NCBI GenBank assembly: GCA_948665105.1 | Contig: CAPNGW010000071.1 | Coordinates: 1 to 9,636 of the forward strand | Origin: an uncultured Lachnospiraceae bacterium | Lineage (GTDB): Bacteria > Bacillota > Clostridia > Lachnospirales > Lachnospiraceae | Length of the DNA: 9,636 bases | Reading direction: 5' to 3' | Shown: piece after piece, positions 1-5,605 of the stretch | Position numbering within the stretch: position 1 is the stretch's first letter | Layout: the number at the start of each line of letters is the position of its first letter | The notes under the pieces: generated by a model | Told to the model about the DNA's origin: nothing | Database searches by the model: none | What the model saw: the letters and a program-made list of their open reading frames with translations, nothing else | Position numbers and translations under genes: made by a program

Positions 1-2
1 TG

Positions 3-122
3 GCGCTCTGCGTGGAGATTGCAAGACTTCACCGGGGGAACCTGCGGATCGAGAGCCAGCAGGGAAAAGGCACTACCGTGACGGTGCGAATGAAAGGAGG
101 TGTGGCACATGAAGACAGTTAA
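3..122 (+). CDS. Sensor histidine kinase, C-terminal end only (partial)
   Basis: The frame is open from the window edge to TAA at 120-122, giving 39 residues. They read as the end of a GHKL ATPase domain: a helix (ALCVEIARLHRGN), then a strand ending in GKGTTVTVRM, which matches the last glycine box (G2) and final beta strand of histidine kinases. Such kinases autophosphorylate on histidine and pass phosphate to a response regulator. The sensor, dimerisation domain and most of the ATPase lie upstream of the window, so the signal is unknown. The stop overlaps the next start by 14 bp (109-122), so the two genes are very likely co-transcribed and translationally coupled. The family call is fairly sure from this short tail; the subfamily cannot be stated. 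Confidence 0.8.
   Translation, partial: ALCVEIARLHRGNLRIESQQGKGTTVTVRMKGGVAHEDS
93..100 (+). promoter_or_regulatory. Ribosome binding site that fixes the start of the next gene
   Basis: AAAGGAGG lies 8 bases before ATG at 109. A GTG at 100 would also open the frame, but it overlaps the last G of this site and has no ribosome site of its own. ATG 109 is therefore preferred. Confidence 0.8.
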
Positions 123-1032
123 GTCACTTTTGCTGACTCTGGTGTGTGCAGCGGTAATCCTGGCAGTGGGATACGGTGGCATTATTTTTAGTGGGGAGCA
201 GGTATTAAAAAGCTCTTCTGAGCCGGAGCGGATTATTATGACTGGAAATCTCTCCAACCTGTTTTACTCCCGGCTGGAGGATGATATTGTACTATATCCC
301 TGGAATTATTATACAGAGGAAGAATCAGACGATGTGGAGGACGGTTGGAAGGGATATATTTCCTATGATCCGTATTTGGAGAACAATGTGTTGTACACAT
401 TGATTTCCATGGTGGCAGATGTGGACCATCAGGTGGTCAGCCGATGGTATGATACGCAGAATAAGACTATTTTAGAAAGTATGAGGCAAGGAATCTATCC
501 GGACGGCAATCCTGCGTACTTTTATTTTTATCAGGACAGACTCTCCCTGGAGGGACAGGAGTATGAGGTGAAACTTGCTGTCAATGATGTGAATATAATT
601 TCCTTTTCCTGTATTCTGGTTCAGGAAGAAGGGATACAGGAGACGGAGGAGTGGGCAGAGAGCAGAGAGAAATTCCGGGTATGGCTAGAGAAGCATCCGG
701 ACAAGGTAACCGATTTGTTTGCCAGTGTGCTCTTGATTTATTATAGTATAATGGAAGTGGACGGCTGGTATATGTATGTGGAACTGTTCGGGGATTTTTT
801 TGCTGAAGATGAGGCTTTGAAGTCTTTGACGTTTTTGAATGAGATGTCTGATACCGGCTGGAAGGAAGAACTGTATGCTATACGGGCGGGGTACAATCTG
901 GATGATGCTCCCATTCAGATGATTGAGCTTAAGGACAGTATATTGCTGTTGATGGAGGGGGATATAACCGTGGGACTTTACTATGATGTGCTAAAGCAGC
1001 GGATTACCGGATTCCATCTCTTTTTCCAGTAA
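109..1032 (+). CDS. Membrane-anchored extracytoplasmic protein of unknown function
   Basis: This is a 307-residue protein whose family I do not recognise. It opens with two lysines and a hydrophobic stretch at about residues 7-27, a signal anchor or signal peptide; Cys13 sits inside this stretch but no convincing lipobox surrounds it. The rest is soluble, acidic and rich in Tyr, Trp, Asp and Glu, as expected for a domain outside the membrane. No catalytic motif is visible. The start is ATG 109, chosen over GTG 100 because of the well-spaced AAAGGAGG at 93-100. It overlaps the end of a histidine kinase gene by 14 bp. Genes of this sort, tucked behind a kinase, often encode an accessory or sensing partner, but that role is inferred from position alone. 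An 8-bp perfect stem follows the stop. Confidence 0.85.
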   Translation: MKTVKSLLLTLVCAAVILAVGYGGIIFSGEQVLKSSSEPERIIMTGNLSNLFYSRLEDDIVLYPWNYYTEEESDDVEDGWKGYISYDPYLENNVLYTLISMVADVDHQVVSRWYDTQNKTILESMRQGIYPDGNPAYFYFYQDRLSLEGQEYEVKLAVNDVNIISFSCILVQEEGIQETEEWAESREKFRVWLEKHPDKVTDLFASVLLIYYSIMEVDGWYMYVELFGDFFAEDEALKSLTFLNEMSDTGWKEELYAIRAGYNLDDAPIQMIELKDSILLLMEGDITVGLYYDVLKQRITGFHLFFQ

Positions 1033-1039
1033 GGCACCA

Positions 1040-1061
1040 GAAACGCTTTAATCAGCGTTTC
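1040..1061 (+). terminator. Stem-loop after the kinase operon, possible terminator
   Basis: GAAACGCT and AGCGTTTC form a perfect 8-bp stem with a six-base loop, 8 bases after the stop of the membrane protein gene. No run of T follows on the plus strand (the next bases are CCTAAAATAAAATTT), so it is not a textbook intrinsic terminator. It may be a weak terminator or a 3' end stabiliser. Confidence 0.35.
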
Positions 1062-1096
1062 CCTAAAATAAAATTTCAGTCTTGTGGATTTTTCTA

Positions 1097-1125
1097 TTGA
1101 GATTCTTATTTCCTTGAATTATACT
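1097..1125 (+). promoter_or_regulatory. Sigma-A-type promoter of the clpX-like gene
   Basis: TTGAGA at 1097-1102, a 17-base spacer, then TATACT at 1120-1125. Both boxes are close to consensus and the spacing is ideal. Transcription would begin near 1132, leaving a leader of about 50 bases before ATG 1181. The -10 box runs into the left arm of the inverted repeat at 1124-1160. Confidence 0.65.
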
Positions 1126-1160
1126 AAAGTGGAAGGTTTCTTGTGAATCTTCCATTTTAG
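1124..1160. repeat. Inverted repeat spanning the clpX-like promoter start site
   Basis: The left arm CTAAAGTGGAAG (1124-1135) pairs with CTTCCATTTTAG (1149-1160) with one G-T pair in 12. Four more inner pairs (two of them G-T) can extend the stem to 16 bp with a five-base loop. The left arm overlaps the -10 box and the presumed start site, so as DNA it is placed like an operator. Only part of the left arm would be in the transcript if initiation is near 1132. It does not match CIRCE (TTAGCACTC) or the CtsR GGTCAAA repeat. Confidence 0.6.
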
Positions 1161-1180
1161 CGTAAGAAGGAGATTTTTCC

Positions 1181-2674
1181 ATGTCAGACAAAGAGTTGCT
1201 GTCCGAAGTGGACGGAGAGGAAGCGAAAGCCCCCGATACCAGCGGAGACAATCAGAACCATAAAGAAGAATATGAGGATATTTGTTACATCTGCCGCCGG
1301 CCTGAGAGCAAAGCAGGGAAGATGATTAAGATACCCAGCAATATCTGCATTTGCGCCGACTGTATGCAGAAGACTTTCGACAGCATGAATCAGTCCGGTT
1401 TCCCCATGGGGGATATGAGCAATTTCAATCCGGCAAATATGCCGAATATGCCCAATATCACCGGATTTCCAGGCATGCCCAACATCAGCATGATTAATCT
1501 TTCGGATTTGCAGGGGATGATGCCCCAGAATCAGAAGCTGAAAAAGAAAAAGCCCAAGGAGGAGAAGGAAGCAAAGCCGGCACTGAACATTAAGGCTATT
1601 CCTGCGCCCCACAAAATTAAGGCCAGCTTAGACGAGTATGTGGTGGGGCAGGAGCATGCCAAAAAGGTTATGTCTGTGGCGGTATACAACCACTATAAGC
1701 GTGTGGCCTCGGATACCCTGGACGGTATAGAGATTGAGAAGTCCAACATGCTGATGATTGGACCCACAGGAAGCGGAAAGACGTATCTGGTAAAGACCTT
1801 GGCGAAGCTTCTGGATGTGCCCCTTGCCATTGCGGATGCCACCTCTCTTACGGAGGCGGGCTATATCGGCGACGATATTGAGAGCGTGGTGACAAAACTG
1901 CTGGCTGCGGCGGGCAATGACGTGGAGAAGGCGGAGCACGGCATTATTTTTATTGATGAGATTGATAAGATTGCCAAGAAGAAGAACACCCACCAGAGGG
2001 ATGTCAGCGGCGAGTCCGTGCAGCAGGGAATGCTGAAGCTTCTGGAAGGTGCGGAGATTGAGGTTCCTGTGGGCGCCAACAGCAAGAACGCTATGGTGCC
2101 TCTGGCAACCGTCAATACCAGGAATATCCTTTTTATCTGTGGAGGTGCTTTCCCGGATCTTACGGATATTATCAAGGAACGGTTGAATAAGCATTCTTCC
2201 ATGGGATTTCGGGCAGATTTGAAGGATAAGTATGATAAGGAAGAGAATCTGTTAAGCCGGGTGGCCGTGGAGGATATCCGCAAATATGGTATGATTCCCG
2301 AATTTTTGGGCCGTCTGCCGGTGCTCTTTACGCTGGATGCTCTCAGCGAGGATATGATGGTGCGGATTTTAAACGAGCCGAAGAATGCCATTATCAAGCA
2401 GTACCAGAAGCTTCTGGCCATGGATGAGGTGAAGCTGGAATTTGAGGAGGAGGCCCTTCTGGCCATTGCCAAAAAGGCAAGGGAAAAGGATGTGGGAGCC
2501 CGGGCTCTCCGGGCTATTCTTGAGGAATTCATGCTGGATATCATGTATGAGATTCCCAAGGATGACAACATTGGTAAAGTGACCATTACCAGGGCCTATA
2601 TTGAAAATACCGGCGGTCCTGTTATCACCCTTAGGGGATATCAGGCACTGCCGGAATCGATTGTCAGTCAATGA
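1181..2674 (+). CDS. clpX: ClpX-like AAA+ unfoldase with an extended Met/Asn/Pro-rich linker
   Basis: ClpX is a hexameric cytoplasmic ATPase that unfolds tagged proteins and feeds them to ClpP. In these 497 residues the N-terminal zinc domain has CxxC pairs at Cys35/38 and Cys58/61. Walker A is GPTGSGKT at 194-201, the pore loop GYIG at 227-230 (usually GYVG), Walker B IIFIDEID at 255-262, GGAFPDL at 321-327, the arginine finger in GRLP at 377-380, and sensor 2 GARALRA at 439-445. The ClpP-docking tripeptide, usually IGF, reads MGF at 341-343. The RKH substrate loop reads SKN near 301-303. Residues about 71-116 are an unusual Met/Asn/Pro-rich stretch, followed by a lysine-rich patch; this makes the protein about 70 residues longer than E. 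coli ClpX (424). AGAAGGAG at 1165-1172 supports ATG 1181. No clpP, tig or lon is adjacent, so it may be a second ClpX paralogue. The family is certain; ClpP partnership is inferred. Confidence 0.95.
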   Translation: MSDKELLSEVDGEEAKAPDTSGDNQNHKEEYEDICYICRRPESKAGKMIKIPSNICICADCMQKTFDSMNQSGFPMGDMSNFNPANMPNMPNITGFPGMPNISMINLSDLQGMMPQNQKLKKKKPKEEKEAKPALNIKAIPAPHKIKASLDEYVVGQEHAKKVMSVAVYNHYKRVASDTLDGIEIEKSNMLMIGPTGSGKTYLVKTLAKLLDVPLAIADATSLTEAGYIGDDIESVVTKLLAAAGNDVEKAEHGIIFIDEIDKIAKKKNTHQRDVSGESVQQGMLKLLEGAEIEVPVGANSKNAMVPLATVNTRNILFICGGAFPDLTDIIKERLNKHSSMGFRADLKDKYDKEENLLSRVAVEDIRKYGMIPEFLGRLPVLFTLDALSEDMMVRILNEPKNAIIKQYQKLLAMDEVKLEFEEEALLAIAKKAREKDVGARALRAILEEFMLDIMYEIPKDDNIGKVTITRAYIENTGGPVITLRGYQALPESIVSQ

Positions 2675-3761
2675 CTATGTTGGCACAGGACAAATCATCA
2701 GCCAGGTTATAGATTTTGCCGGTCTGAAGTCCCACCACTTTGGGCCGGAGAGGGAAGCTGGAATTGTTGGATACCACCCGGGCCTGTTCGCCATTACTTA
2801 GAAGTACAATGCTGCCCACCGGGTAGAGAATAACCGTTCCCATAAAATGTCGGAGAGTGGAAACATCGAGCTCTCCCGACATGGACAAAATCATCTCCAT
2901 AGCGTCCCGCTGGGAGAAGGCTGACTTGTAGGGGCGTTCCGTAACCAGTGCATCGTAGATGTCGGCCACGGAGATGATTTTGGCGAAGCGGCTGATCTGG
3001 CGGGACACAAGACCCACAGGATAACCTTTGCCGTTTAATTTTTCATGGTGCTGCAGCACACCGTTTAAAATGTCAATGGAGAGATCAGTTTTCTCCTTAA
3101 TGATGTCATGTCCCAAAACGGGATGCCGTTTCATCAATTCAAATTCTTTGTCGGTGAGCTTCCCCGGTTTGTTGAGAATCTCATTGGGAATTCTTGACTT
3201 GCCGATGTCGTGAAGCAGTCCGCAAACGCCCATCACATGAACCTCTTGTGTGCTCATGCGGGCTTTTTTGGCCAGCATCATGGAGATGGTGGCAACGTCT
3301 ACGCTGTGCTTGAAGGTATATTCGTCGCTTACCTTCAGAATGTTGATATCGAAGGCAAGGGCTTCATTGTCAGAGATGGCTTTCAGAAGCACATCGGAAA
3401 TGGCCTTGGAGGTATCCACAAAGTCGTCAGCTTCTGTATTTCCGTACAGGTACTGTATCCCTTCGGATACGTGCTTCTTCACCTTTTCCGTCAGCTCCAC
3501 CTTGGAAACGTCAGAGACGGTTTCCCGTGCAATGATTTCCTTCACCTCCTCTGTGGGCTCAGACAATTCTAAGATGGGCTCTTCCGTGCCCTCCCGGATG
3601 TAGACGCCGGGCAGGTACATGTCCTTCAGAGCCTGAATCATTTTGGCAGTTAAGAGGGATTTACGGGAAATGAGCAGACGTCCGGACAAATCGACGATGG
3701 GCTGGTCAATCATCATATTTTCAGTTAAATCTTCTGTTTTTACATATCGTTGACGTGTCAT
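2664..3761 (-). CDS. HD-GYP domain protein, probable cyclic-di-GMP phosphodiesterase
   Basis: HD-GYP proteins hydrolyse the second messenger cyclic-di-GMP, usually lowering adhesion and raising motility. The chosen product has 365 residues. Residues about 1-60 form an N-terminal accessory region (RYVKTEDL, then PGVYIREG) often seen in this family. The HD-GYP core has His152, HDIGK at 184-188, His213 (KRHPVLGHD), HHE at 238-240, GKGYP at 244-248 and ADIYDAL at 266-272. All expected metal and GYP residues are present, so it should be active; Asn243 replaces a commonly seen Asp. About 95 residues follow the core. There is no membrane segment or receiver domain, so it is cytoplasmic. ATG 3761, with GGTGA just upstream, is preferred over an in-frame GTG at 3803 that lacks a ribosome site. 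Its end overlaps the end of the clpX-like gene by 11 bp on the opposite strand. Confidence 0.93.
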   Translation of the reverse strand: MTRQRYVKTEDLTENMMIDQPIVDLSGRLLISRKSLLTAKMIQALKDMYLPGVYIREGTEEPILELSEPTEEVKEIIARETVSDVSKVELTEKVKKHVSEGIQYLYGNTEADDFVDTSKAISDVLLKAISDNEALAFDINILKVSDEYTFKHSVDVATISMMLAKKARMSTQEVHVMGVCGLLHDIGKSRIPNEILNKPGKLTDKEFELMKRHPVLGHDIIKEKTDLSIDILNGVLQHHEKLNGKGYPVGLVSRQISRFAKIISVADIYDALVTERPYKSAFSQRDAMEMILSMSGELDVSTLRHFMGTVILYPVGSIVLLSNGEQARVVSNNSSFPLRPKVVGLQTGKIYNLADDLSCANIVID

Positions 3762-3788
3762 AATATCACCGCTTTTGTAATAATTATG

Positions 3789-3842
3789 CCATGTGCTTCG
3801 CACATAGCCCCACCGGGGGAAGGCCTCGCTTCGCTCCGGGCC
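3789..3842. repeat. GC-rich leader with two GCGAAGC mini-hairpins
   Basis: This stretch is the 5' leader of the HD-GYP transcript. GCTTCGC occurs at 3795-3801 and again at 3828-3834 (GCGAAGC as transcribed). The first copy extends to a perfect hairpin, ATGTGC-TTC-GCACAT at 3791-3805. Between them CCCC-ACC-GGGG (3808-3818) can pair, and GGCC tetramers occur at 3822-3825 and at about 3839-3842. The composition stands out against the AT-rich flank. It does not match the cyclic-di-GMP riboswitch patterns I know. It could be a structured leader or a copy of a dispersed palindromic repeat. Confidence 0.5.
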
Positions 3843-3868
3843 GGTATAATATTTATTAATATTATACC
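3843..3868. repeat. Perfect 11-bp palindrome over the HD-GYP promoter
   Basis: GGTATAATATT (3843-3853) and AATATTATACC (3858-3868) are exact reverse complements separated by TATT. The element covers the -10 box and predicted start site of the HD-GYP gene, the usual place for a repressor site. It also marks the edge between GC-richer sequence on the left and AT-rich sequence on the right. Confidence 0.7.
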
Positions 3869-3889
3869 ATACCAGTTTTTGGGATTCAA
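3861..3889 (-). promoter_or_regulatory. Sigma-A promoter of the HD-GYP gene
   Basis: Read on the minus strand: TTGAAT (3889-3884), a 17-base spacer, then TATAAT (3866-3861) preceded by TGG, an extended -10. Transcription would start near 3854, giving a leader of about 90 bases. The -10 box lies inside the right arm of the perfect palindrome at 3843-3868. Confidence 0.75.
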
Positions 3890-4131
3890 TATTTTTCTCC
3901 GGTACAGGCTATGGAAGCATTTCTCCGTTACAGGTTATAGATGCCTTGAAAGAAAAATGATTGGAGAATATACCTTGGAATAAGCGTTTATTACGCTGGA
4001 GACCATTTTAAGCTGGTCAGCACAAAGGAAAAGGACTTTATGAGCGATACAATCAGAATTCTCCCAAATTCGGGGGAATTAAAGGGCCTATAGAATTATA
4101 TCCAGAATTCATACCTTAAATGGGCATAAAA
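3890..4131. other. AT-rich intergenic stretch with three small stem-loops
   Basis: Together with the HD-GYP leader and promoter this makes 370 bases without a confident gene. It lies between the HD-GYP promoter and the end of the XRE gene. Three stems follow one another: AGCGT/ACGCT (3983-3997), GACCA/TGGTC (4001-4018), and a 9-bp stem with one G-T pair, AATTCTCCC/GGGGGAATT (4057-4080). None has a T-run on either side, so none is a clear terminator, though together they may end transcription of the XRE gene. A plus-strand frame from 3950 to the stop at 4091-4093 is open for 47 codons. It ends in MSDTIRILPNSGELKGL from ATG 4040. I do not recognise it and do not call it a gene. Confidence 0.5.
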
Positions 4132-4806
4132 TTATCTTGCAATTTCGATACTTTCATTTGCAGTTCCTGGATTTTTTTGAATGACTGTATAAAATAATGT
4201 TTTGTGTTCAACGATATCGTCGCCATAAGATTTTTCATAACTGAATCTAGGAACCTGCTGAAATTGTGAGACTGCAATATAATCTAAAACGGTAAAAATT
4301 CCAAATAATACAATGACACATCCAACAACACTCACTATTCGTGAGGCTCTTTTTACAAGTACAGACTTAATCCTGAAATAAATTCCTACAGTTAATATGG
4401 CTCCACCAATAATTGCATAAATGCTTCCCCAACTACTTTCATTCGGAAATATTGCTAAAGCAGAAATAATAATAAATACGCCAAATATCATGAGGAGAAC
4501 ATTTATTATTTTCCTTTTCTCTGTGTTGAGTTCGTTTTTACTATATTCTGCCATTTTAATTGCAGTGTCTTTCGTTTCTTGATTCATTTTCTCACTCTTC
4601 CTTTCTCCATCGATTATCTCAGAGATACTAACCTGATAGAATTCAGATAGTTCAACCAGTAAACTGATATCTGGCATATTACTTCCCGTTTCCCATCTGG
4701 ATACTGTTCTGCTGGATACATTCAATGTCTCTGCTAACACTTCTTGAGTTATATTTTTTTCTTTACGTAGTGTTTTCAAAAACTGACCTACTTTTCTCTG
4801 ATCCAT
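4132..4806 (-). CDS. XRE-family regulator anchored in the membrane
   Basis: The product has 224 residues. Residues about 6-61 are a helix-turn-helix of the XRE/Cro-C1 type (FLKTLRKEKNITQEVLAETL, then SSRTVSRWETG with NMPDISLL), which binds DNA. A charged linker follows to about residue 100. Then come three hydrophobic segments at about 101-119, 126-144 and 157-179, and a polar tail of about 45 residues (HKTLFYTVIQ within it). With three membrane passes and a cytoplasmic start, the tail would lie outside the cell and could sense something there; that is inference. AGGAGG (complement of 4815-4820) sits 8 bases before ATG 4806. The gene is divergent from blaI and its base composition is AT-rich like blaI and the M56 gene, unlike clpX. 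Its targets are unknown. Confidence 0.93.
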   Translation of the reverse strand: MDQRKVGQFLKTLRKEKNITQEVLAETLNVSSRTVSRWETGSNMPDISLLVELSEFYQVSISEIIDGERKSEKMNQETKDTAIKMAEYSKNELNTEKRKIINVLLMIFGVFIIISALAIFPNESSWGSIYAIIGGAILTVGIYFRIKSVLVKRASRIVSVVGCVIVLFGIFTVLDYIAVSQFQQVPRFSYEKSYGDDIVEHKTLFYTVIQKNPGTANESIEIAR

Positions 4807-4971
4807 TCACTTTTCCTCCTTGATTCACAGAGTATGTTAAAAGTTCTTTTGTTTACACGACATAAAGTGAGAAAATACCATATTTTCAGACTAGACACGC
4901 TTGTCCGGTTGTGAATGTCATGCTTTACTGATATATTCAACGTTACAACTTGAAATTTGTTGTTTTCTTGC

Positions 4972-5000
4972 TTGACTGTATTATAGCACTATAGTACTAA
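4972..5000 (+). promoter_or_regulatory. Candidate distal promoter overlapping a palindrome
   Basis: TTGACT at 4972-4977, 17 bases, then TACTAA at 4995-5000. The -35 is near consensus and the -10 weaker. If used for blaI, the leader would be nearly 190 bases. The -10 overlaps the palindrome at 4984-4999, so a bound repressor would block it. Confidence 0.4.
4984..4999. repeat. Imperfect 16-bp palindrome, candidate BlaI-type operator
   Basis: TAGCACTATAGTACTA matches its reverse complement at 14 of 16 positions. It lies on a candidate promoter upstream of the BlaI-family gene, and such repressors bind short dyads at their own promoters. The staphylococcal core TACA-N2-TGTA is absent, so assignment to this repressor is inferred from place and symmetry. 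Confidence 0.45.
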
Positions 5001-5101
5001 CCAATGTCCTCGTATCACCGGTGTCTGGAATTCTTTCAGACAGGATGAATGAGGTGAAATTATAAAATATTTTTTGAAAAATTATGTAAAAAATACATGC
5101 C

Positions 5102-5131
5102 TTGAAATTATGATAGTATTAGTATTATAAT
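5102..5131 (+). promoter_or_regulatory. Proximal sigma-A promoter of the blaI-M56 operon
   Basis: TTGAAA at 5102-5107, an 18-base spacer, then TATAAT at 5126-5131. The spacer holds two overlapping copies of TAGTATTA (5114-5121 and 5120-5127), one base different from the TAGTACTA half of the upstream palindrome. Repressor binding here would cover the promoter. Confidence 0.65.
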
Positions 5132-5191
5132 AGATATGCAATGGCGATTGTTAAGCACTTTTAAAAATATATTAAGATAGGAGGAGAAGAT

Positions 5192-5605
5192 ATGATTTCT
5201 GATTACGAAGAAGAGAGAGATTTGACGGCGAGTGAAACCTTGATTATGAAGGCTATCTGGGATGCGGGCGAAGATATTGCAAAAATGAAATTACAGGAAA
5301 ATTTAAAGCAGCTATATGGCAAGGACTATGCCATGACAACAGTTAGCACGTTTTTGGTAAATTTATTGAACAAAGGCTATATTAAAATTTACCGTATTGG
5401 TAAACAGAGCTATATTCATGTATTAAAGAGCGAAGAGGAGTATAAAGAAAGCCAGATTTTGAAACAGAAGAACTTCTGGTATTCCGGTAAAGCTTCAGAT
5501 TTGATATGTGCAGTTTTTAAATCTACAAAAAAGTCAGAACTGACAAAAGAAGATGCAGACAGGATAAGGAGTATGCTGGATGAATGGACTGGAGATTTCG
5601 ATTAA
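5192..5605 (+). CDS. blaI: BlaI/MecI/CopY-family transcriptional repressor
   Basis: The product has 137 residues, normal for this family. These winged-helix dimers repress an operon until a membrane peptidase partner causes their cleavage or release. The DNA-binding domain is at about residues 10-80: LTASETLIMKAIWD, then the recognition helix TTVSTFLVNLLNKGYI at 49-64, then the wing (IYRIGKQSYIHVL). The dimerisation region is about 85-133 and ends in KSELTKEDADRIRSMLDE. At the place where staphylococcal BlaI and MecI are cut (Asn-Phe) the sequence reads AVF, so that site is not conserved; an Asn-Phe does occur earlier, at 94-95. AGGAGGAG at 5179-5186 supports ATG 5192. The M56 gene starts 26 bp before this stop. 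No beta-lactamase or penicillin-binding protein gene is adjacent, so the symbol denotes family, not a proven role in drug resistance. Confidence 0.93.
   Translation: MISDYEEERDLTASETLIMKAIWDAGEDIAKMKLQENLKQLYGKDYAMTTVSTFLVNLLNKGYIKIYRIGKQSYIHVLKSEEEYKESQILKQKNFWYSGKASDLICAVFKSTKKSELTKEDADRIRSMLDEWTGDFD
5565..5571 (+). promoter_or_regulatory. Ribosome binding site for the M56 gene inside blaI
   Basis: TAAGGAG lies 8 bases before ATG 5580, within the last codons of blaI. It fixes the start of the peptidase gene at a 26-bp overlap in another frame, an arrangement that favours coupled translation of repressor and sensor. Confidence 0.7.

Larger units (their letters stand above)
4807..5191. other. 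Divergent control region between the XRE and blaI genes
   Basis: These 385 AT-rich bases hold control signals rather than a confident gene. Toward XRE there is the ribosome site at 4815-4820 and a small dyad, AAAAG-TT-CTTTT at 4839-4850, a possible regulator site; no clear XRE promoter was found. Toward blaI there are two candidate promoters (4972-5000 and 5102-5131), a 16-bp imperfect palindrome at 4984-4999, and a 6-bp stem TGTCTG/CAGACA at 5022-5042. A frame from 5062 to 5130 encodes 22 residues after a well-placed GAGGTG, but it starts with ATA. Confidence 0.6.

Noticed and set aside
1861..2586. Long antisense frames across the clpX-like gene
   Set aside because: They are serine- and arginine-rich translations of the opposite strand of a clear coding gene, without ribosome sites.
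3762..3860. Cyclic-di-GMP riboswitch in the HD-GYP leader
   Set aside because: The leader is long enough and the context tempting, but the conserved class I and class II sequence elements are not seen.
3950..4093. Plus-strand open frame of 47 codons ending in MSDTIRILPNSGELKGL
   Set aside because: Too short, no recognised family, and overlapping several stem-loops. Kept only as a note in the intergenic entry.
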